Source of the DNA: Bog-756 sp963841885
GTDB lineage: Bacteria; Actinomycetota; Acidimicrobiia; Acidimicrobiales; RAAP-2
Direction: 5' to 3'
Assembly: GCA_963841885.1 (NCBI GenBank)
Contig: CAWJEK010000008.1
Location: 124,001-188,000 of the forward strand
DNA length: 64,000 bases
The notes below the pieces were generated by a model that did not search any database, was not told the origin of the DNA, and saw only the letters and a list, made by a program, of their open reading frames with translations. Position numbers and translations under genes: made by a program. Below, in pieces: positions 1 through 9,322 of the stretch; the first letter of the stretch is position 1, and each line of letters starts with the position of its first letter.

Positions 1-140
1 CCGGCTCGACGACCACCACGGCGCCCACCACCGCATCGACGACCACGACGGTCCCGTCCACCGAGGCGGCGTTCCAGGCCCCCAACCCGGCGGTCACGCC
101 GCTCCAGCCCTGGGACCCGAGGGCGTGCCCCGCCGGCTGA
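1..140 (+). CDS. C-terminal fragment of a Thr/Ser-rich protein
   Basis: The left edge cuts this gene. The frame starting at base 3 is open to a TGA at 138-140 and reads a Thr/Ser/Pro-rich stretch with TTTTAPTTAS and STTTTVPST, followed by a short tail ending in CPAG. Such low-complexity threonine runs are typical of linkers or C-terminal tails of secreted or cell-wall proteins in high-GC actinobacteria. No domain is visible in the 45 residues present, so no function is offered. It converges on the pirin gene with only 6 bases between the stop codons. Confidence 0.5.
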   Translation, partial: GSTTTTAPTTASTTTTVPSTEAAFQAPNPAVTPLQPWDPRACPAG

Positions 141-146
141 CCGGGT

Positions 147-1112
147 TCAGAACCCCGAGTAGTGATCGGGGACCCGCCCCATGCGGCCGGCCTGGAAGTC
201 GTCGAACGCCTGGGCCACCTCCGCCTTCGTGTTCATCACGAATGGGCCGTAGGCGTAGACCGGCTCCCCGATCGGTCGGCCACCCAGCAGCAGGACGTCC
301 AGTTCCGGGGTGCGACCGGACGGACTGGACGACGCCGCGAAGGTGAGTGAATCGCCCGGGCCGTAGACCGCCAGCTGCCCGGACGTCACCGGCCGGCGCT
401 CCTCGCCGACGGAACCCTCACCGGACAGCACGTACAACAGTCCGTTGGAGGCCGGATCCCACGGCAGGGTGACCGAGGCCCCGGCGGCCACGGTGGCGTG
501 CACCATCGTGATGGGCGAGTGGGTCGATCCCGGCCCCCGGTGGCCCTCGAGCCCGCCGGCGATGAGCCGTAGGAGCGCCCCACCGTCCGGGGTGGTGGCC
601 AGGGCCACGTCCGCACCGCGGATGTCCTGGTAGGCGGGGTCGATCATCTTGGCCGCCTTCGGCAGATTCACCCACAGCTGGATGCCGTGGAACAGGCCGC
701 CCGAGTCGACGAGTTCACGGGGTGGCGCCTCGATATGGAGGATCCCCGATCCGGCGGTCATCCACTGGGTGTCACCGTTGGTGATCAGGCCGCCGCCCCC
801 GATCGAGTCCATGTGCCGGAACGTGCCGTCGATCATGTACGTCACCGTCTCGAAGCCACGGTGCGGGTGCCACGGCGTGCCCTTGGCCTCACCCGGGGCG
901 TACTCGACCTCCCCCATCTGGTCCATGTGCACGAACGGGTCCAGCCGGGCACGGTCCACTCCGGCGAAGGCCCTCCGCACGGGGAATCCCTCTCCCTCGA
1001 GTCCACCCGGCGCGGTGGTGACCGACAGCACGGGCCGTCCGAGGGTGGCCTTCGGATCGGGTCGCCCCACGCGGGGCAGGGTCAGCACATCGTCCACGGT
1101 CACGGCTGGCAT
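147..1112 (-). CDS. Pirin family protein
   Basis: A 321-residue bicupin of the pirin family. The N-terminal cupin carries the pirin metal site: HPHRGFETV supplies two histidines, and GILHIEAPP supplies the third histidine and the glutamate. The surrounding TNGDTQWMTAG stretch is also typical. A second cupin follows, with YVLSGEGSVG around residue 230. Bacterial pirins are iron-binding; some have quercetinase activity and some modulate central metabolic enzymes, and the sequence does not separate these. I chose ATG at 1112 rather than the ATG at 1130 because the family usually begins close to this point. It stands alone, divergent from the HTH membrane protein gene. Confidence 0.9.
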   Translation of the reverse strand: MPAVTVDDVLTLPRVGRPDPKATLGRPVLSVTTAPGGLEGEGFPVRRAFAGVDRARLDPFVHMDQMGEVEYAPGEAKGTPWHPHRGFETVTYMIDGTFRHMDSIGGGGLITNGDTQWMTAGSGILHIEAPPRELVDSGGLFHGIQLWVNLPKAAKMIDPAYQDIRGADVALATTPDGGALLRLIAGGLEGHRGPGSTHSPITMVHATVAAGASVTLPWDPASNGLLYVLSGEGSVGEERRPVTSGQLAVYGPGDSLTFAASSSPSGRTPELDVLLLGGRPIGEPVYAYGPFVMNTKAEVAQAFDDFQAGRMGRVPDHYSGF

Positions 1113-1281
1113 GTCACACACTCCTCGCACCCGGCCGGCGGCCAGTCCGCAGCCGGTTCCTCACTACGTCATCAACACTAGTTGTGCGCGCAACATTCCC
1201 GACCCGGCCACACCCGCTCCACAGTCGGTTATCGCACCCCGACAGGTACGATTGCAATAGGACCATGTCAGGAGACACCAG

Positions 1282-2361
1282 TTGAGCCGGTCACGGGGCG
1301 GAACGACCCGCCGAGACGGTGGGGGTCAAGACGAGCGGCTGGACCCCTCGGCCGGGTCGGTCGGGACCGAACTCCGCCGGGTGCGGGTGGAGCGCGGCCT
1401 CGACCTGCTCGCCGTGCACGACCGTCTGGGTCGTCCCATCACGCAGATCGAAGCGCTCGAGCACGACGACATCGAGGCCCTGCCCGACGATGGGCTGGCC
1501 CTGTCCACCCTGCGCCGCTACGCCACCCTGCTCGGCTTGGACGGGGACGACCTGGCCACCCGGTTCATCGCCCAGCGCGAGACCTATCGGGACGCATCGG
1601 CGACCCGCGCCACCCCCGCCCTGACCAGCGTGGCCGCCTCCGTCACGGCCAGTCCCGACCACCTCCGGGCCTTCACCGAGACGGGCGAGGTGCCGCAGGT
1701 CGGCAACCGGTCGGCCCCGTCGTCGGGAGCGTCGCGCACCTCCCGCCACGACATCAGCACCGGTCCGCCCACCGGGACGTTCCCGGTCCTCCCCCGTTCA
1801 GATCTCCGCAAGGGCCGGCGCCAGGTCGCCCGGGCCCGCCGCCGCATGAACGCCCCCCGGTGGCTCAAGGTCCTGACCTGGACCGTCGGGATCCTCGTCC
1901 TGTTGGTGGCGGTCGGCTCGGTCCTCCTGGCCGTCCAACCCCGGACCCTGGCGGACGCCCACATCCTCCGGGTCGTGCCGGCCGGGTCGGCCGCCGCGTC
2001 GTCCGGGGGAGGGACCCGCTCCACCGTTACCACGACTCCGGCCCACCACCAGACCTTCCCCGTCCAGCCGGCCGGCAGCACGGCCTCCGGCGCGTCGTAC
2101 ACCGTGGCCACCCCCCACTACGACGTCGTCGTGGCCACCTCGGGTCCGTGCTGGGTCCAGGTGACCAGTTCCTCCGCCGCCGTACCGCTGGTGGCGGGCG
2201 TCCAACAGGCCGGCAAGGTGATCTCGATCCCGGCGGTCGGCACCATGACCGTCGAGGTCGGCTCGTCGGCCGTCCTCATCGGGATCAGTATCAAGGGCAA
2301 GAGCGCCTTCACCGACGCGCCCAAGGCCATCCCCTTCACCTACACCTTCTCGGCGGCCTGA
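1282..2361 (+). CDS. RodZ-like helix-turn-helix membrane protein
   Basis: A 359-residue protein with the RodZ plan. A cytoplasmic HTH domain spans about residues 26-100 (TELRRVRVERGLDL, then IEALEHDDIEALPDD). A basic linker follows, one transmembrane helix lies at about 196-218, and an outer DUF4115-like beta domain covers about 260-359. RodZ couples the MreB cytoskeleton to cell-wall synthesis; in actinobacteria lacking MreB, relatives of this type have less certain roles. The start is TTG at 1282, with GGAG at 1271-1274 as ribosome site; an upstream ATG at 1265 runs into a stop at once. The gene converges on the CtaG-like gene. Confidence 0.75.
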   Translation: MSRSRGGTTRRDGGGQDERLDPSAGSVGTELRRVRVERGLDLLAVHDRLGRPITQIEALEHDDIEALPDDGLALSTLRRYATLLGLDGDDLATRFIAQRETYRDASATRATPALTSVAASVTASPDHLRAFTETGEVPQVGNRSAPSSGASRTSRHDISTGPPTGTFPVLPRSDLRKGRRQVARARRRMNAPRWLKVLTWTVGILVLLVAVGSVLLAVQPRTLADAHILRVVPAGSAAASSGGGTRSTVTTTPAHHQTFPVQPAGSTASGASYTVATPHYDVVVATSGPCWVQVTSSSAAVPLVAGVQQAGKVISIPAVGTMTVEVGSSAVLIGISIKGKSAFTDAPKAIPFTYTFSAA

Positions 2362-2374
2362 CCCCCCGGGGCGA

Positions 2375-3274
2375 TCAGCGGTCGCCGTAGTCGACCGGGG
2401 TGAGGGTGGACCCCGCCTCGACGTAGGCCGCATCGAGCTCGGCATCGATCCGCGACGTCTGGCGGCCCTCGAACCGCAGCCACTGCAGGAACACGGGGAT
2501 CAGGGCCAGGAAGGTGAACAGTTCCGCCCCCACCCACAGGATGCCGGCGCCCGAATGCGTACTGGCCAGGGTGTACATCGGCGCCACGGGCCTCGTCGTC
2601 GTGAGCAGTGCGAGGGCCAGGAAGGACTCCACGGGCACGCCGATGAGCAGCGCCACCATCTTCGCTCCGTGACCCATCCGCCAGTGCGGGATGTAGTCGA
2701 TGCCCACGATCGGCCACCAGAAGTGGAGCGACGCGGTCAGGAACACGATGTTCACCAGGTCCATCACCCACATGTGGTCCATGGCCACGCCGACCGCGGA
2801 CGTCAGGAAGAAGACGAACATGCCGCCGTAGTAGAGAGCGGCGGTCGGCAGGGGATGGCTCCACCACCGGAACCCCCGTGAATTGAGGATACGCAGCAGT
2901 CGGGTCTTGACCGGCCGACTGGACGTCTGCAGGGCGAGGGTCATGGGAGCACCCATGGCCACCAGCGGAGGAGCGACCACCATGAGCAGGAGGTGCTGGA
3001 CCATGTGGGCCTCGAAGTACTCCATGGTGTATCCGGCCACCGACGACTGCAGGGCCAGGTCGATCATGACCAGGCCGGTCAGGAACGAGGTGGTCCGCCA
3101 GCGGCTCCACGGCCGGCCACGGCTCGACAGGGCCCAGGACGACTGCAGGTACCAGGCGCCCACGACCACCGCGGTGACCAGCGTCAGGATCGCGAAGGGA
3201 CTGGTGTCCCAGTGGGTCAACACGTTGTGCAGGGTGAACCCGAAGCGTGTGCCGCCGTACATCCCCGTGTTCAT
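2375..3274 (-). CDS. CtaG/caa3-type cytochrome c oxidase assembly protein
   Basis: A 299-residue polytopic membrane protein of the caa3_CtaG family, with about seven hydrophobic helices. The signature stretch EAHMVQHLLLMVVAPPL carries the paired His typical of this family, followed by YYGGMFVFFLTS and LHFWWPIVGIDYIP. Family members act in the membrane in assembly of the copper centre of haem-copper oxidases, or in related copper handling. No oxidase subunit genes are adjacent here, so the partner cannot be named. The C-terminal tail after residue 270 is hydrophilic. Confidence 0.85.
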   Translation of the reverse strand: MNTGMYGGTRFGFTLHNVLTHWDTSPFAILTLVTAVVVGAWYLQSSWALSSRGRPWSRWRTTSFLTGLVMIDLALQSSVAGYTMEYFEAHMVQHLLLMVVAPPLVAMGAPMTLALQTSSRPVKTRLLRILNSRGFRWWSHPLPTAALYYGGMFVFFLTSAVGVAMDHMWVMDLVNIVFLTASLHFWWPIVGIDYIPHWRMGHGAKMVALLIGVPVESFLALALLTTTRPVAPMYTLASTHSGAGILWVGAELFTFLALIPVFLQWLRFEGRQTSRIDAELDAAYVEAGSTLTPVDYGDR

Positions 3275-3461
3275 GGGCGGGCCCCGGTCGGCGTCGGCAC
3301 GGCGACCAGACTACCGGGCCGGCGCCGGGGCTCCCATTCGCACGGGGGCGGAGCGGCGGCCGGGTACCCGGGTCAGCCCGGGGGGTCCCGCCACCACCGG
3401 TTAGCGTGTAGCCGGGCCGTCGGGAGGGAAGCCGGGTCATGCGATACCGAGAGGGCGGACG

Positions 3462-4859
3462 ATGATCACGGAGCGGCTGTCGGCCATCTGCGGCGGTGAC
3501 CATGTCGACGTCGGCGACGCGATCTCCGACGACCTGTGCCACGACGAGGGCCTCGGGCTCACCCCGGTGCGACCGTTGGCGGTGGCGCGCCCGGCCACCA
3601 CGGAACAGGTGGCCGGGGTGGTGGCGGCCGCCGCCGAGCTCGGCGTCCCGGTCACCGCCGCGCGGGTCGGGGACCGGGCTCTCGGGGGCGTCGATCCCGG
3701 TCGACGGGCGGGATCGTGGTCTCCTTCGAGCGCATGGCGGCCATCGAGGAGATCGACACGGCCAACCAGGTGGCGGTGGTCCAGCCCGGGGTCACCCTGG
3801 CCGAACTGGACGCCGCGCTCGCCCCTCTGGGCCTCGTGTACCCGGTGTTCCCGGGGGAGCAGTCGGCCAGCCTCGGGGGAAACGTCTCCACCAACGCCGG
3901 CGGAATGCGGGCGGTCAAGTACGGGGTCACCCGCCATCACGTCCTCGGCCTCGAGGCGGTCCTGGGGACGGGCGAGGTCATCACCACCGGCGGCCGGTTC
4001 GTGAAGGCCACGAGCGGCTACGACCTCACCCAGCTCGTCATCGGGTCCGAGGGGACCCTGGCCCTGGTCACCCGCGCCGTCCTCCGCCTCCATCCCGCGA
4101 CCGGAGCACCAGTCGACCCTGCTCGCCCCGTTCGCCACCATGGACCTGGTGGCCGGAGCCGTCGCCCCGGTCGTGGCCAGCGGCGTGGGGCCCCTCCTGG
4201 TGGAGTACATCGACATGATCTCCATGGCGGGGATCACCGCCAACGCCGGCATCGACCTCGGCATCCCCGACGACGTCCGCCAGGAAGCTCTGGCCTACCT
4301 GGTGATCGTGCTCGAGAACCACCACGCCGACCGCCTCGAAGAGGACACGGCCGCCCTGGCCGGGCAGTTGGCCGACCTCGGCGCCCTCGACGTCTACGTC
4401 CTGCCCGACACCGCCGGCCACGCCCTGATCGCCGCCCGGGAGAACGCCTTCTGGGCCTCCAAGGCGGCCGGGGCCGACGACATCGTCGACGTGGTGGTGC
4501 CCCGGGCCTCGATCCCGACGTACCTGGCCGACGTGGGGGACCTGGCGGCGGCGACCGGTTCGCTCGTGGTGGGCTGCGGGCACGCCGGCGACGGCAACGT
4601 CCACCTGTCGGTGTTCCAGCCGGATCCGGCCGTCCGCCACGGACTCGTCCACGACATCCTGGCCGCCGGGATCGCCCGCGGCGGGGCCGTCTCGGGGGAG
4701 CACGGGATCGGCACGGCCAAGCTCGCCTCCTTCACCGACCTCGAGGATCCCGTGAAACTCGACCTCATGCGCCGGATCAAGACGGCATTCGACCCCGCCG
4801 GCATCCTCAACCCGGGGAAGGTCCTGGCCGCCCCCCTTCCGGAAGGAGACCGTCCGTGA
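3462..4859 (+). CDS. FAD-linked 2-hydroxyacid oxidase, GlcD-like, with three +1 frameshifts
   Basis: A GlcD/D-lactate-dehydrogenase-like flavoprotein that oxidises a 2-hydroxy acid to the 2-oxo acid. The reading frame has to change three times, each time by one extra base: near 3658-3661, 3704-3712 and 4098-4101. The piece between the first two shifts carries the FAD-binding motif GSGTGLSGA. The next piece carries GEQSASLGGNVSTNAGG, and the last carries GHAGDGNVHLSVF and GEHGIGTAK of the FAD-oxidase C-terminal domain. Repaired, it is a normal family length of about 465 residues. The stop overlaps the GTG start of the ThDP enzyme, so the two are translationally coupled. I read the shifts as assembly errors, because essential genes in this window carry the same defect. 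Confidence 0.8.
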
Positions 4860-6427
4860 ACGGTGCCCGGTCCCTCGTCCAGACACTTCTCCACCACGGT
4901 GTCGACACCTGCTTCATGAATCCCGGTACGTCCGAGATGCACTTCGTCGCCGCCCTCGACGACGAACCCGACATGCACGGGGTGTTGGCCCTCTTCGAGG
5001 GGGTGGCCACCGGGGCGGCCGACGGCTACGCCCGGATCCACGGCGGGCCGGCCGCCACCCTCCTCCACCTCGGCCCCGGCCTCGGCAACGGACTGGCCAA
5101 CCTCCACAACGCCCGACGGGCCCACAGCCCGGTGGTGAACATCGTGGGCGACCACGCCCTGACCCACCGCCGCTACGACGCCCAGCTGCAATCGGACATC
5201 GCCACGGTGGCTCGCAACGTCTCCCCGTTCGTCCGGACCACGGAGTTCACCGAGTCGGTGGGCATCGACGCCCGCGACGCGCTGGCCGCGGCCCACGGGC
5301 CTCCCGGGTCGGTGGCCACCCTGATCCTGCCGGCCGATGTCTCGTGGTCGGACGGCGGGGTGGCCGTCCGGTCGTCCGACGGGGTGGGGACCCGGCCCTC
5401 CGCCGGTGAGGCGCCCGACCCCGACGTCCTCGAGGCAGCGGCCGCCGCACTCCGGTCCGGCGAGCGGTGCGCCGTCTTCATCGGTGGCCGGGCGTGTTCC
5501 GGACGCCGGCTGAAGCAGGTGGCCGACCTGGCCGCGTCGGTCGACGCCGAACTGCTGTGCGAGACGTTCCCGGCCCGACTGGCCCGCGGTGCCGGCCGGC
5601 CGCCGGTCGAACGCCTCGGCTACCTCGCCGAGTTCGCCATGATGCGCCTCGACGGCATCCGACACCTGATCCTGCTCGACGGCAAGTCCCCGGTGTCGTT
5701 CTTCGCCTATCCGGGCAAACCCAGCGACCTGGTGCCCGAGGGCTGCACGGTGCATCCGGTGGCCGGTCCGGGTGATGACCTGGCCGCGGCCGTCGATGCC
5801 CTGTCCGACCTCGTCGGAGCCACCGCCGGGGCCGCGCCGCGCCAGGAGGTGGTCCGGCCGTCCCTACCGACGGGGGCGCTCACCGCCCAGACCGTCTGCC
5901 AGGCCATCGGGGCCCTGCTGCCCGAAGGGGCGATCGTCTCCGACGAGGGCAACACCTCGGGCCTCTTCGCGCCGGGGGCCACGGCGGGTGCACCTCCCCA
6001 TGACTGGCTGTGCCTGACCGGCGGGGCGATCGGCCAGGGCCTGCCCGTCGCGGTGGGGGCGGCGGTGGCCGACCGGGGACGCCGGGTCCTCGCCCTGGAG
6101 GCCGACGGCAGCGCCCTCTACACGATCCAGTCGTGGTGGACGATGGCCCGGGAGTCGCTCGACGTGACCACGGTCATCCTCAACAACCACTCCTACGCGG
6201 TGCTGAACATGGAGCTCGACCGGGTCGGGGCGGACGAGCCGGGGCCCCGCGCCCGGAACATGCTCGACATCGGTCGACCCGACATCGAGTTCGTGCCGCT
6301 GGCCCGGGGGCTCGGGCTGGACGCCACCCGGGCCGAGACGGCGGAGGAGTTCACCGACGCGTTGGCCCGGGCGCTCGCCACCCCGGGGCCCAGTGTGGTG
6401 GAGGCCGTCGTCCCCGGTCTGCTCTGA
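4856..6427 (+). CDS. Thiamine diphosphate-dependent decarboxylase/acetolactate synthase-like enzyme
   Basis: A 523-residue three-domain ThDP enzyme. The catalytic glutamate lies in LFEGVATGAADGYARI near residue 45. The C-terminal ThDP/Mg site reads EADGSALYTIQSWW and ends at ILNNHSY, where the usual GDG is ADG. The glycine-rich LTGGAIGQGLP loop is present. Best seen resemblance is to the benzoylformate decarboxylase/acetolactate synthase-like branch that lacks a regulatory subunit. Coupling to a 2-hydroxyacid oxidase (4-base GTGA overlap; GGAAGGAG at 4840-4847) suggests a two-step route in which the oxidase makes a 2-oxo acid and this enzyme decarboxylates or condenses it. The substrate is not decidable from sequence. 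Confidence 0.85.
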   Translation: MNGARSLVQTLLHHGVDTCFMNPGTSEMHFVAALDDEPDMHGVLALFEGVATGAADGYARIHGGPAATLLHLGPGLGNGLANLHNARRAHSPVVNIVGDHALTHRRYDAQLQSDIATVARNVSPFVRTTEFTESVGIDARDALAAAHGPPGSVATLILPADVSWSDGGVAVRSSDGVGTRPSAGEAPDPDVLEAAAAALRSGERCAVFIGGRACSGRRLKQVADLAASVDAELLCETFPARLARGAGRPPVERLGYLAEFAMMRLDGIRHLILLDGKSPVSFFAYPGKPSDLVPEGCTVHPVAGPGDDLAAAVDALSDLVGATAGAAPRQEVVRPSLPTGALTAQTVCQAIGALLPEGAIVSDEGNTSGLFAPGATAGAPPHDWLCLTGGAIGQGLPVAVGAAVADRGRRVLALEADGSALYTIQSWWTMARESLDVTTVILNNHSYAVLNMELDRVGADEPGPRARNMLDIGRPDIEFVPLARGLGLDATRAETAEEFTDALARALATPGPSVVEAVVPGLL

Positions 6428-6685
6428 GCGGTGGCGACGCTCCCGCTCGGCGGCCGGCGGACCGGGCGTCCGCCACCGTCCGGGGGAGGTGCAGCCGGAA
6501 CGACCGGATCGTCACGGCGATCGCCGCGACCGGCACCTCACCGGTCAGTCCTCGGGTCCGGGACACCTGGCCGGGTGCGGAACGGGTGCGGAACCGCGCC
6601 GCCATTGCCCCAGTCGCGCCGGCTGTGGTGGAATTGCGGTACGTCGGGGGAAGGGCAGTCCCCCACCGGAGAGGGGCATCTCGTC
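6428..6685. other. Spacer between decarboxylase and peptidase genes
   Basis: This 258-base spacer holds the end of the oxidase/decarboxylase unit and the promoter area of the peptidase. Arms CGGTGGCG (6429-6436) and CGCCACCG (6471-6478) could pair, but across a 34-base loop, so a terminator is only possible. A purine-rich ribosome site (GGAGAGGGG) sits about 10 bases before the GTG at 6686. No small gene is visible. Confidence 0.4.
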
Positions 6686-7450
6686 GTGGTACACCGCAGG
6701 ATCCGACTCACCGTCGCCACGCTGGGCGCGTGCGCGCTCGTGGCCCTGGTGGCCGCGTCCGGGTCGGCGTCGGCCACCGGGACCCCGACCTCCGGCACCA
6801 TGATCCGGGCCGCCGGCAATCTGTCGACGAACTGGTCGGGTTACGGCGAGCCCGGGACCTATACGTCGATCGGGGGCTCCTGGACGGTTCCCACCGTGAG
6901 TGCCTCCGCCGGGGCGACCGAGTTCTCGTCGACGTGGATCGGGATCGACGGGCTGGCCAACCGGTACCTCATCCAGACCGGCACCGAGTCGGACGTGATC
7001 GGCGGCGTCGTCCACTACGACGCCTGGACCGAGGTTCTCCCCCAGTCCGAACGGGTCGTCGCCGGGATGACCGTCCGTCCGGGCAACCGCATGACCGCCA
7101 CGATCGGCCAGGTGTCGGGCCGCACGTGGGCGGTGACGGTGACCGACACGACGACGGGCGCCAGCTACACCCTCACCCGCAAGTACCGAGGCCCGGGTGC
7201 GTCGGCCGAATGGATCGAGGAGCGGCCCGAGATCGGCCGCAGCCTCGCCACCCTGGCCCCCTACGGGTCCACCACCTTCACCGGGCTGACGGCGGACGGC
7301 GGCGTACCCCACCTGATCCCGGCCGATGCGATTTCGATGATCGGCAACACCGGGACCCAGGTCATCTCCACGCCGTCCGCCCTGTCGACCTCCGGCACGG
7401 CCTTCTCCGTGGCCTACGGTCCGACCGCTCCGCCACGACCGGCCGGCTGA
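6686..7450 (+). CDS. Secreted G1-family glutamic endopeptidase (eqolisin)
   Basis: A 254-residue protein starting at GTG 6686, with a clear signal peptide: a basic start VHRRIRL, a hydrophobic core and an ASA cleavage region near residue 27. The mature part matches the peptidase A4/G1 fold: NWSGY, SWTVPTV, STWIGIDG, then LIQTGTE, whose Gln corresponds to the catalytic glutamine. AEWIEERPE contains the catalytic glutamate. Glutamic peptidases work outside the cell and at acid pH in the characterised fungal members. I chose the start by the GGAGAGGGG site and the signal peptide; upstream in-frame sequence is not protein-like. It appears monocistronic. Confidence 0.88.
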   Translation: MVHRRIRLTVATLGACALVALVAASGSASATGTPTSGTMIRAAGNLSTNWSGYGEPGTYTSIGGSWTVPTVSASAGATEFSSTWIGIDGLANRYLIQTGTESDVIGGVVHYDAWTEVLPQSERVVAGMTVRPGNRMTATIGQVSGRTWAVTVTDTTTGASYTLTRKYRGPGASAEWIEERPEIGRSLATLAPYGSTTFTGLTADGGVPHLIPADAISMIGNTGTQVISTPSALSTSGTAFSVAYGPTAPPRPAG

Positions 7451-7525
7451 CCGACCTCAGGGAAGGGAGTCGGCCGACAGGTACGGTGTCCGGATGGACG
7501 ACGCCGCCCAGATCGTCGGGCCCGG

Positions 7526-8407
7526 GTGATCGAGCTCGGGATCATCACCCCCGTCGTCACCCTCCTCCCGGGCGCGCACGCCCGCTGGGAGCGGACGGGG
7601 ACGATCGAGGACGTGGCCCGCATCGCCCGGGCGGCCGACGACCTCGGGTACCACCACCTGACCTGCAGCGAGCACGTGGCCGTACCGGTGGGGGTGGCCG
7701 AGACCCGCGGTGGTCGGTACTGGGACCCGTTGGCCACCCTCGGCTACCTGGCCGCCATCACCGAGCGGATCCGACTGGCCTCCAGCGTCGTGGTCCTCGG
7801 TTACCACCATCCCCTGAGCGTGGTGAAGCAGTACGCCACGCTCGACCAGGTCTCGGGGGGACGGGTCGTCCTGGGGGTGGGGGTCGGCTCACTGGCCGAG
7901 GAGTTCGAACTGCTGGGTGCCCCCTTCGCCGACCGGGGCGATCGGGCGGACGACGCCCTCCGGGCCATCCGGGCGTCATTGGCGACGGAACGCCCCGTCT
8001 ACTCCGGGACCTACTACCGGTGGTCCGACGTGGTCGTCGAGCCGTGCGCGGTCCAGCAGCACCTGCCCGTCTGGGTAGGCGGACGGTCGGCCCGCTCGCT
8101 CCGGCGGGCCGTGGAGCTCGGCGACGGTTGGTCGCCGTTCGGACTGGCGCCGTCGGAGATCGGCTCGCTGGTCACCGCGGCCCGATCGACGGACGCCTGG
8201 GAAGCGCGCGACCTTCCGCTCGACCTCGTACTGCAGAGCCGGCGGGCCTTCGACCCGGGGGGCGATCCTGACGCCACCCGCACCGAGGTCGACGCCCTGG
8301 TCGGCGCCGGGGCCACCGCGCTGGCGCTCCGACTGGTGCACCACTCACCCGAGCACTACATCGAGCAGATGGCCACCATGGTCGAACTGGTGGCGTCGAT
8401 CACCTGA
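7526..8407 (+). CDS. LLM-class F420-dependent oxidoreductase
   Basis: A 293-residue luciferase-like monooxygenase-fold protein of the F420-dependent type. Features are the N-terminal ELGIITPV strand, CSEHVAVPVG, RIRLASSVVVLGYHHPL and the flavin/F420-binding GGRVVLGVGVGSLAEEFELLG region, then LPVWVGGRSARSLRRA. These enzymes transfer hydride to or from coenzyme F420 in catabolic or biosynthetic reactions; the substrate is unknown. The start is GTG 7526, because the ATG at 7494 is in another frame and stops there. It converges on the unknown gene at 8429-9208. Confidence 0.85.
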   Translation: MIELGIITPVVTLLPGAHARWERTGTIEDVARIARAADDLGYHHLTCSEHVAVPVGVAETRGGRYWDPLATLGYLAAITERIRLASSVVVLGYHHPLSVVKQYATLDQVSGGRVVLGVGVGSLAEEFELLGAPFADRGDRADDALRAIRASLATERPVYSGTYYRWSDVVVEPCAVQQHLPVWVGGRSARSLRRAVELGDGWSPFGLAPSEIGSLVTAARSTDAWEARDLPLDLVLQSRRAFDPGGDPDATRTEVDALVGAGATALALRLVHHSPEHYIEQMATMVELVASIT

Positions 8408-8428
8408 CGGTCGTGGTCGGGCCGGGGA

Positions 8429-9208
8429 TCATGGCAGGTGGCGATCCCACTGGCCGGGGACGACCAGCTCGAACGGGGCGGCCAGCCACGGCGTCCGAGA
8501 GCCGGTGGACCAACGGCCGTCGAGCACCGGGGCCAGGTCGGCGGCGACGTCGGCCGGCGGCCGGTCCAGGTAGCAGACGGTCATCACCAGACCGTCCGTC
8601 GACTCCATCCGGGGATGCCGCGGTTCCGCCCCGGCGTACCTCCAGGCCCCGATCACCCCCGGCACGTCCACCAACACCGAGAGTTCGGCGGGATCGAACG
8701 GTTCGGGTCCCCCGACCTCCTCCACCAGGAGGTAGGCGCCCGACGCGGGTCGCCAGGGCAGTACCGCGGCCCCCACCCGGACGCGGTCGGCGGCGGCGGT
8801 GCCCACGAGGTTCCAACCGCCGACCTGCACCCGCGGGAGCCGGATCCCCATGCGGCCGATCCCGGCCAGGGCGTTGCCGAGTGGGAAGAACTGCCCGAGG
8901 ACGGCATCCACGGGCTCGGCGAAGAGGTACTGCACGATGTGGTCCACCTCGTCGAACGGTGCGACCGACGCCGCCCGGGCGGCCCGGCAGGCGGGGGTCG
9001 AGACCCAGCGCTGACCGAGTCGCAGGCCGATCAGCCGGTACTGCTCCGGCAGGTGGTCCAGCATGTGCCACCGCAGGTAATCGGCATCGAGCCCGTCAGG
9101 GTGGCGCGAAGACATCGACACCACGGCCGCCGCCACGTCACCGTTCCCGAAGGCGGCGATCCCAGGGTCGGAATCGCTCGGCACTCCTCCGTCCGGAAGC
9201 CCGCTCAC
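8429..9208 (-). CDS. Hypothetical protein with possible ferredoxin-like (alpha+beta barrel) fold
   Basis: A 259-residue protein I do not recognise by name. Residues about 28-70 (VVSMSSRHPDGLDADYLRWH, then LDHLPEQYRLIGLRLGQRW) look like the first half of a dimeric alpha-beta barrel of the EthD/stress-barrel type, in which a conserved His and a hydrophobic beta-alpha-beta unit recur. The second half (LSVLVDVPGVIGAW, then VMTVCYLDRPP) could be a second copy, so a tandem barrel is possible. There is no signal peptide or membrane helix. Its neighbours are a luciferase-like enzyme (convergent) and the TetR gene upstream on the same strand, 114 bases away. Confidence 0.6.
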   Translation of the reverse strand: MSGLPDGGVPSDSDPGIAAFGNGDVAAAVVSMSSRHPDGLDADYLRWHMLDHLPEQYRLIGLRLGQRWVSTPACRAARAASVAPFDEVDHIVQYLFAEPVDAVLGQFFPLGNALAGIGRMGIRLPRVQVGGWNLVGTAAADRVRVGAAVLPWRPASGAYLLVEEVGGPEPFDPAELSVLVDVPGVIGAWRYAGAEPRHPRMESTDGLVMTVCYLDRPPADVAADLAPVLDGRWSTGSRTPWLAAPFELVVPGQWDRHLP

Positions 9209-9322
9209 ACGTCACCCGTGCTTTGGTGCTCGTCCATCGGGCCCCTTTCCTGGTCCTTCGCCCAGCGTAGGACGGGACGTCCTGGGGGCACGGGGACCGC
9301 TCGGCCAGAGGTCGGGCGCCAG

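Noticed and set aside
3462..4859. Calling the GlcD-like gene a pseudogene or a programmed-frameshift gene
   Set aside because: Three same-direction single-base shifts in one gene, with the same defect in essential genes, fit assembly insertions better; no slippery site or stimulator is evident.
6010..8271. Long plus-strand frame of 753 codons over the peptidase and luciferase-like genes
   Set aside because: It is Arg/Pro/Gly-rich and overlaps two genes with clear family motifs; a high-GC shadow frame.
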